Source: an uncultured Christensenellaceae bacterium (GTDB lineage: Bacteria > Bacillota > Clostridia > Christensenellales > Borkfalkiaceae). Taken from it: a DNA stretch of 64,000 nt. A program made the position numbers and the translations under genes. Positions within the stretch are counted from its first letter, which is position 1. Every line of letters begins with the position of its first letter. The notes below the pieces were generated by a model. The model saw only the letters and a list, made by a program, of their open reading frames with translations, was not told where the DNA came from and made no database searches. The stretch lies in NCBI GenBank assembly GCA_910588685.1, contig CAJUPX010000004.1:37185-101184 (forward strand), read 5' to 3'. Of the stretch, positions 58,215 through 64,000 are shown piece by piece.

Positions 58215-60725
58215 ATGAATCAATTTATTATTAACAGCATAAGAGTACAGCTATTAAACGAAGATATTGTACGCATAGAATATGCAAAAAACGGCAAATT
58301 CTGCGATGACAATACTTTTTTCATGCCGAATAAAACTGATTATAAATATGACGCCGAATATTCAGAAAACGACGGCGTTGTTTGTTTCGGAGAATACGAA
58401 TTATATATTCCCGAAAACGCCAAATCGCTTACGGGCGTAAGGCTTGAAAAGAATGGGCAAAAGGTTTATACTTATAAAAAACTTGCAAATTCGGGAGAGC
58501 TACCCGCATTGGATAAAACTCCCGAAGTGTTCGCAATATCGGACACGCCGAGAATTATCGTACCCGAGGGCGGATATTCCGCCGACCGCAAGGGCGAATA
58601 TAAAGTAGAAGAAAACGTGCAAGACGTTTATCTTTTGTTATGTCAAAAGAACGCAAAGAAGCTTAGAAAACTCTACGTAGAACTTACGGGAAGGTGCGAG
58701 CTTGTGCGTTTATCCACGCTCGGCGGTTGGAACTCTAAATACTACGCCTATACGGAAGAAGAAGCAAAACAGCTTATATTAGATTACGAAAAACATAACG
58801 TGCCTTTGGACGTAATGGTTATAGACACCGATTGGCGTTCCTGCGAAAACGGATGGGGATACGATATCAATACCAAACTTTTTCCCGATATGAAAAGGTT
58901 TTTGGACTTTGCGCACGCGCACGGCGTGGAGGTAATGTTCAACGACCACCCCGAACCGGTCGACGGCAAGCAGGTTTTCGCGCCCGAAGAAATTGCCTAC
59001 CGCGAAAAGAATTTGCAGGCGATTATGGAAAAAGGACTGGACATATGGTGGTACGACAGAAATTGGGGGACCAAACTTGTTTCGCCCGCAAAGAGCGTAA
59101 ATCCCGAAACCTTAGGTCTTTATCTGTTTGACGAAATTACGCGTCTTTTCTGGCAGAAAAAATCGGGGAATAAAAATATTTACCGCCGTCCCGTTATTAT
59201 GGGCAACGTAGACAATATCGCAAACGGTTGTTATGTAAAAATCTATTCAAGTGCAAGCCACCGTTATTCGGTGCAGTGGACGGGAGATATCCAAAGCGAT
59301 TTTGATGCGCTTGCGCAGGAAATTGATTCGATGATAAGAACGGGCAATAATGCCTTGCCGTATATTAATTCGGACTGCGGCGGACATATAGGCAATCCTG
59401 ATAAAGAATTGTTTATCCGTTGGATGCAGTACGGCACGCTGTCGCCCGTGTTCCGCCCGCACTGCACAAATGTTGTCGAGCGCTTCCGCGAGCCGTGGGC
59501 TTACGATGAGGAAACGCTCGATATAGTAAGAGAATACAACAATTTACGCTATAGATTACTTCCCGTAATTTATAAAAACGCATACGAAGCCTATGAGAAT
59601 GGCGAGCCGATATTTAAGTCATTAGGCTGGGAATATCCCGAAGATATAAAGGCTGTAAAACTGACTGATGAATATATGCTCGGCAACGATATTTTATTTA
59701 AGCCGATTGCGGGCAAAAATCCTTTGCCGGTTGCAAAGAAAAATTTCTTAAAGCCTGTAAAAGCCATCTACTACAACGGAACGGAGTTGCAAGGCGAGCC
59801 AATTGCAAATGCCGAATATGAACAACTCAATATAGTTTTAAACCATACATCGCCCGAGAAGGGAGTGCCTGTATATGATTTTTCCGCACGATTTGAAACT
59901 TATATAATGTTTGTAAGGGACGTAGAGCTTATTGTGCGTTGCGACGACGGCGCAACCGTGTGGATAGACGGTGAAAAAGTATTTGAAGATAAAACTTTGC
60001 ATTCTGCAATGAATTTTCATCTGAAAACCATAGAGGGCGACAAGCCGCATAAAGTCGAAATAGAGTACTTTCAGGCGGGCGGCGAAGCGGCAATCGGACT
60101 TTTTTACTGCGAAACAAATACGGAAGGTATAACGCAAACATATCTTCCGTCAGGTAAATGGCTTGACTTATTTACGGGCAAAATCCATAACGGCGGGAAA
60201 AGCATATCGCGCAAATACGGTTTAAGAGAAACGCCTTTGTTCGTGCGTCTGGGCGCGCTTATACCGCTTGCATACGAGGCTCATAATACAAAAGAGCAGA
60301 AATGGGATAAGCTCGTCTACGATTTCTACCCCTGCAAAGAGGCAAAAGACAGCGGCTATTTATACGAGGACGATACCGAAACTACGGCGTATAAGCTCGG
60401 TCAATACCGCAAGAGCGCATACGTGGCGTACTATTGTGAAAATTGCAACGCTTACGTTATAAAACTGCACGCAGCAGAAGGTAAATTCGAGGGCGAAAAG
60501 TGCTTTGAAAAGCGCGAAATCACTTTTAAATATCACCTGTTAAAGGACTCGGACAGCGTTAAAAAAGTTGTGGTGAACGGCGAAGAGGTAGGTTTTGTCA
60601 AAGCCAAAAAGCATAGCTTGGTATTCCCTTTGAATACCGAACAGAACGCGCCCGACGGCGGCGTAATTTCCGTGCCTCTGAAAATCGATGTAAACAAAGA
60701 GTACGAGATTAAATTTTATCTGTAA
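58215..60725 (+). CDS. GH31-family glycoside hydrolase with PA14-like insert
   Basis: 836 residues from ATG 58215; an ATG at 58197 in the same frame is an alternative and neither has a good ribosome site. No signal peptide. The GH31 barrel is recognisable by VMVIDTDWRSCENGWGYD and GVEVMFNDHPEP. The nucleophile is probably the Asp in DIWWYDRNWGT and the acid/base the Asp in VQWTGDIQSDF, but the nucleophile motif differs from the common KTDFGE. A PA14-like sandwich (FVRDVELIVRCDDGATVWIDGEK) sits in the second half. Substrate could be an alpha-xyloside, alpha-glucoside or alpha-galactoside. Confidence 0.85.
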   Translation: MNQFIINSIRVQLLNEDIVRIEYAKNGKFCDDNTFFMPNKTDYKYDAEYSENDGVVCFGEYELYIPENAKSLTGVRLEKNGQKVYTYKKLANSGELPALDKTPEVFAISDTPRIIVPEGGYSADRKGEYKVEENVQDVYLLLCQKNAKKLRKLYVELTGRCELVRLSTLGGWNSKYYAYTEEEAKQLILDYEKHNVPLDVMVIDTDWRSCENGWGYDINTKLFPDMKRFLDFAHAHGVEVMFNDHPEPVDGKQVFAPEEIAYREKNLQAIMEKGLDIWWYDRNWGTKLVSPAKSVNPETLGLYLFDEITRLFWQKKSGNKNIYRRPVIMGNVDNIANGCYVKIYSSASHRYSVQWTGDIQSDFDALAQEIDSMIRTGNNALPYINSDCGGHIGNPDKELFIRWMQYGTLSPVFRPHCTNVVERFREPWAYDEETLDIVREYNNLRYRLLPVIYKNAYEAYENGEPIFKSLGWEYPEDIKAVKLTDEYMLGNDILFKPIAGKNPLPVAKKNFLKPVKAIYYNGTELQGEPIANAEYEQLNIVLNHTSPEKGVPVYDFSARFETYIMFVRDVELIVRCDDGATVWIDGEKVFEDKTLHSAMNFHLKTIEGDKPHKVEIEYFQAGGEAAIGLFYCETNTEGITQTYLPSGKWLDLFTGKIHNGGKSISRKYGLRETPLFVRLGALIPLAYEAHNTKEQKWDKLVYDFYPCKEAKDSGYLYEDDTETTAYKLGQYRKSAYVAYYCENCNAYVIKLHAAEGKFEGEKCFEKREITFKYHLLKDSDSVKKVVVNGEEVGFVKAKKHSLVFPLNTEQNAPDGGVISVPLKIDVNKEYEIKFYL

Positions 60726-60735
60726 GGATAATGCA

Positions 60736-62916
60736 ATGATATATTTTGATAAACTATCGGATGGCTTTATATTAAGCGGCAAAAATTACAGCTATGCAAT
60801 GTTTGTGAACAGGGCGGGCTATCTGCAACATTTGTATTACGGAAAAAAGATAGGAGAAAGCGACCTTGCGTTTTTAATAAAGACGCAGGGCGAAAAGCTT
60901 TCCCCCAATCCCGAAGATATAAATGCGGATATGTTAACGGATTGTATGCCTTCGGAGTGCGGCTTCTTAGGACGGGGAGATTTCCGTTCGGCAACGGTAA
61001 TTGCGGAAAGAGAAGACGGCTCGGTTATGAGTTCATTCAAATACGTTAAACACGCCATATCCGGGGGTGTAGCGCGTATAAAAGGTCAGCCTTGCGTAAG
61101 AAAAGCCGATAATACCTTGACTATAACATTAAAAGATGATTTTTCGGATATCGAGATAGATTTGAATTATTCGGTGTCGGACAACTCGGATGTGTTAATA
61201 AAAAACACGGAAATACGAAATAGCGGAAAGACGTGTATAAAGCTAAAAAAGGCGTTCTCGTTTTGTACGAATTTGCCCGATATTGATAAACAGTATTCCG
61301 CGCTTAGGCTTGCGGGTAGTTGGGCAAGCGAAAGAAGACCCGTAATTACTCCGCTTGCGGAAGGGACGCTGAGGATAGAATCGACGCGCGGCTATTCTTC
61401 GCACCAAATGAATCCGTTTATGGCAATTCTTGCTGACAGTTGCACCGAAAACAGCGGCGAGTGTTACGGCTTTAACCTGTTGTACAGCGGCTCGTTCGCG
61501 ATTACGGCGGAGGTTTCAAGCAATAAAAGCGTAAGGGTTCAAGGCGGAATCAACGACTATCTTTTTGGTTGGGAGTTAGACGGCGGCGAGAGTTTTATAA
61601 CTCCGCAAACCGCACTGTGTTATTCGGCGGAGGGGCTTGGCGGACTGTCGCGGGCATATCACGACTTTTTCCGCAATTACGTAATAGACCCGAAGCGCGT
61701 ATACGAACGCAGGCCCATAGTTATAAACAATTGGGAAGCTACTTATTTCGGTTTCGATAACGAAAAACTGTTTGCTATTATAGATGAGGCGGCAAAGCTC
61801 GGGATAGACACGTTCGTTCTGGACGACGGCTGGTTCGGGAAGCGGGACGACGATAAAAGCGGCTTGGGCGATTGGTTTGTAAATAATAAAAAACTCAAAG
61901 GCGGGTTAAAGCCCGTAATAGACCGTTGCAAGAAAAACGGAATGAAATTCGGTTTATGGTTCGAGCCGGAAATGATATCCGAAGATAGCGACTTATACCG
62001 CGCGCATCCCGATTGGGCGATAAAGAAAGAGGGCGTAGAGCCTTGCCGCGGCAGAAATCAATTAGTTCTTGATTTCACAAGAAAGGAAATAGTTGATTAC
62101 GTTTTTAATGCGGTAAGTAAAGTTATAAAAGAAAACGATATTTCTTACGTAAAGTGGGATAAAAACAGAGATATAACCGAAAACTTTTCGGCAAGTTTGC
62201 TCGCGGACAGACAGGGCGAGTTTTTGCACCGCTATACGCTCGGGTTTTACGATTTGGCGGAAAGACTTATTTCTGCGTTCCCCGACGTGTTTTTCGAAGG
62301 GTGCGCGGGCGGCGGTGGAAGGTTCGACGGGGGAGCTTTGTATTATTTCCCGCAGATATGGACGAGCGACGACACGGACGGCTTAGAACGCACCAAGATA
62401 CAGTGGGGGACGTCTATGTGTTATCCCGTAAGCGCTATGAGCTGCCACGTATCTGCTTGTCCCAACCACCAGACGCAAAGAATTACGCCATTCAAGACCC
62501 GCGGAGCGATAGCCTCGCTTGGCGCAACGGGATATGAATTGGATTTGACCAAACTTACAGCGGAAGAGAAAGAACAAGTAAAAGAGCAGATAGCAAATTA
62601 CAAGCGCATAGACGAACTCATATTAAAAGGTGATTTATACCGCCTTTCAAACCCGTTCGAAACTAATTTTTTTTGCGAAATGATAGTAGCGAAAGATAAA
62701 ACCGAAGCCTATGTTGTGGGTGAGAGATTCCGTGGCGACCCGTGCGACCACGACAGAATATTAAAGTTAAACGGGCTTGACGAAAACAAGACTTATACTA
62801 TAAAAGAGCTTGGCGTTATGGCAAGCGGCAAGGCTTTAATGAGCGCGGGAGTACATTATCCGCGTTTGTCCGACTGCGGCAGTTGGATATGGCATATAGA
62901 GGAAACTACGAAATGA
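60736..62916 (+). CDS. GH36-family alpha-galactosidase
   Basis: 726 residues, intracellular, typical length. FVLDDGWFGKRDDDKSGLGDWFVN and LWFEPEMISEDSDLYRAHPDW are conserved; the nucleophile Asp is in YVKWDKNRDITE and the acid/base Asp in WTSDDTDGLER. Removes terminal alpha-1,6-galactose from oligosaccharides such as raffinose or galactomannan pieces. AAGGA ribosome site precedes ATG 60736. It follows the GH31 gene by 10 bases and overlaps the next gene by four. Confidence 0.95.
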   Translation: MIYFDKLSDGFILSGKNYSYAMFVNRAGYLQHLYYGKKIGESDLAFLIKTQGEKLSPNPEDINADMLTDCMPSECGFLGRGDFRSATVIAEREDGSVMSSFKYVKHAISGGVARIKGQPCVRKADNTLTITLKDDFSDIEIDLNYSVSDNSDVLIKNTEIRNSGKTCIKLKKAFSFCTNLPDIDKQYSALRLAGSWASERRPVITPLAEGTLRIESTRGYSSHQMNPFMAILADSCTENSGECYGFNLLYSGSFAITAEVSSNKSVRVQGGINDYLFGWELDGGESFITPQTALCYSAEGLGGLSRAYHDFFRNYVIDPKRVYERRPIVINNWEATYFGFDNEKLFAIIDEAAKLGIDTFVLDDGWFGKRDDDKSGLGDWFVNNKKLKGGLKPVIDRCKKNGMKFGLWFEPEMISEDSDLYRAHPDWAIKKEGVEPCRGRNQLVLDFTRKEIVDYVFNAVSKVIKENDISYVKWDKNRDITENFSASLLADRQGEFLHRYTLGFYDLAERLISAFPDVFFEGCAGGGGRFDGGALYYFPQIWTSDDTDGLERTKIQWGTSMCYPVSAMSCHVSACPNHQTQRITPFKTRGAIASLGATGYELDLTKLTAEEKEQVKEQIANYKRIDELILKGDLYRLSNPFETNFFCEMIVAKDKTEAYVVGERFRGDPCDHDRILKLNGLDENKTYTIKELGVMASGKALMSAGVHYPRLSDCGSWIWHIEETTK

Positions 62917-64000
62917 AATATGAAAGAAAAGAATACCCCCGCCCTCAATTCAGGCGCGACATATGGCAGAGCCTGAACGGCGAATGGGAGTTCGGGTTCG
63001 GCGATAAGCAAAATTACGACCGTAAAATCAACGTGCCGTTTTCGTATCAGTGGCAGGCGAGCGGAATAGGCGATACTTCCGTGCACAATACAGTTTGGTA
63101 TAAACGCAAATTTACGGTCAGCGAAAAAAACAAGCGCGCGCTGTTGTGCTTTACCGCCTCGGACTACGAAACGGACGTGTGGGTGAACGGCAACCACGTC
63201 ATAAAGCATATCGGCGGATTTACTCCGTTCTCGACGGATATAACGGAATATATAAAAGACGGCGAAAACGAGATAGTGGTGCGCTGTATAGACACGCTTG
63301 AAACGGCGGTGCCGCGAGGAAAGCAGAGCTGGACGGGCGAACAGTTCACTTGTTATTATTACCCCAACAGCGGTATATGGGGCAGTGTCTGGATAGAGTT
63401 TTTCGGCGTGGACTGCATAGAAAATTATTCGTTGCAGTCGGATATCGACAACCGCAGAGTTTACGGCTACATAGAAACGCTATACGGTAAAGCGGACGAA
63501 GCTGAAATAGTTTTAACCTTTAAGGATAAGAAGATAAAGAAACAGCGCGTAAGCCTTGACGGCAAGCGCACTAATTACAGTATTAATCTTGCGGATAACG
63601 CGTTTGATTTCGGCGAGCTTTTGTGGTGGGTGGATAACCCCAACCTCATAAACGTAGATTACGTTTTATATAAAGACGGTAACATTTGCGATAACGCGCA
63701 CGCGAGAATAGGTTTAAGAAAAATAAGCGTAGAAAACGGCAAAATTTATTTAAACGACAGACCGCTTTTCCAACGGCTGATATTGGACCAAGGCTATTGG
63801 GTAGAGAGCGGACTTACTCCGCCGAGCGTTGAGGCGTTGAAGAAGGATATAGAGATTTCAAAGGCAATGGGTTTTAACGGCGCGAGGAAACATCAGAAGT
63901 TGGAGGACCCGTATTTTTATTACTATGCGGAAGAGCTTGGCTTTCTGGTCTGGGCGGAAATGCCGTCCGCGTATACATTCTGCGACAGAGAGGTAAAGGC
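62913..64000 (+). CDS. GH2-family glycoside hydrolase (partial, runs off the right edge)
   Basis: The first 362 residues of a GH2 enzyme. The N-terminal sugar-binding domain has RDIWQSLNGEWEFGFG, VWYKRKF and GGFTPFSTDITEYIKDGENEIVVR; a second Ig-like domain follows, then the barrel begins at FQRLILDQGYW. The nucleophile and acid/base glutamates lie beyond the window. Probably a beta-galactosidase, beta-mannosidase or beta-glucuronidase; which one cannot be decided. It overlaps the GH36 stop by four bases. Confidence 0.9.
   Translation, partial: MKYERKEYPRPQFRRDIWQSLNGEWEFGFGDKQNYDRKINVPFSYQWQASGIGDTSVHNTVWYKRKFTVSEKNKRALLCFTASDYETDVWVNGNHVIKHIGGFTPFSTDITEYIKDGENEIVVRCIDTLETAVPRGKQSWTGEQFTCYYYPNSGIWGSVWIEFFGVDCIENYSLQSDIDNRRVYGYIETLYGKADEAEIVLTFKDKKIKKQRVSLDGKRTNYSINLADNAFDFGELLWWVDNPNLINVDYVLYKDGNICDNAHARIGLRKISVENGKIYLNDRPLFQRLILDQGYWVESGLTPPSVEALKKDIEISKAMGFNGARKHQKLEDPYFYYYAEELGFLVWAEMPSAYTFCDREVK

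Noticed and set aside
1..64000. CRISPR arrays, reverse transcriptases or known anti-phage gene sets
   Set aside because: No regularly spaced repeats of CRISPR type and no recognisable defence enzymes were found; BrnTA is the only toxin-antitoxin pair seen.

Overview
The window looks like chromosome from an anaerobic, low-to-moderate GC Gram-positive of the class Clostridia, probably an uncultivated gut lineage. Supporting signs are a SpoIIID homologue, the dgt-dnaG-rpoD-trmK-nif3 block, a DegV protein, many lipoproteins with Clostridia-style lipoboxes, an archaeal-type AspRS, 2-hydroxyacyl-CoA dehydratase activase-type proteins, strong AGGAGG ribosome binding sites and a large plant-glycan utilisation cluster. 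I cannot assign a genus.

Left part (1-16.6 kb) is compact core genome, mostly on the + strand. It runs: the end of a DUF1015 gene, aspartate kinase, a membrane-anchored metallo-beta-lactamase-fold protein that has lost its metal motif, a tightly overlapping shikimate operon (aroC-aroB-aroE-aroQ-aroK plus an SDR reductase), then dgt, dnaG, rpoD, trmK, a Nif3-like gene and a zinc-ribbon gene. A candidate small RNA, an SGNH hydrolase and a GT2 glycosyltransferase follow, facing a convergent archaeal-type aspS.

Middle part (16.6-39.8 kb) is a mosaic. A 4-kb decayed prophage-like element (16675-20679) is bounded by a 16-bp perfect direct repeat with imperfect inverted repeats just inside. It sits between the aspS promoter and the promoter of a 6S RNA. 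It carries a NinB-like gene, HNH, SSB and scrambled structural/polyvalent protein pieces, including a small gene nested in another frame. Next come an Lsa-type ABC-F gene with a leader peptide and attenuator downstream of tRNA-Glu(CTC), an IS3-type remnant that splits a terminator, an amidase-fold gene, and a highly structured leader RNA candidate in front of a LOG-family/LMW-PTP operon. Then degV, a membrane-bound XRE regulator, gltX, a fused MacB-like ABC exporter, a flavinylation module (FMN lipoprotein, ApbE, NusG-II protein), spoIIID, a two-gene 2-hydroxyacyl-CoA dehydratase activase-type operon, and a BrnT/BrnA toxin-antitoxin pair. Several genes here have a -10 box ending exactly six bases before the start codon and no Shine-Dalgarno, as expected of leaderless transcripts.

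Right part (39.8-64 kb) reads as one large glycan-utilisation locus, all on +. A LacI regulator lies behind a promoter with an operator palindrome and a doubly hairpinned leader. After it come an MsmK/UgpC-type ATPase with a very unusual ~175-residue insertion, a membrane protein, an SGNH lipoprotein, a GH43 lipoprotein, a CBM9-like lipoprotein, a 1105-residue repeat lipoprotein, GH3, a sugar-binding lipoprotein with two permeases, another lipoprotein, GH31, GH36 and the start of a GH2. The surface lipoproteins probably bind and trim a hemicellulose-like substrate, the ABC importer takes up oligosaccharides energised by the ATPase encoded at the head of the locus, and the signal-less GH3/GH31/GH36/GH2 enzymes finish degradation inside. 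No CRISPR array, rRNA gene or complete transposase was seen.
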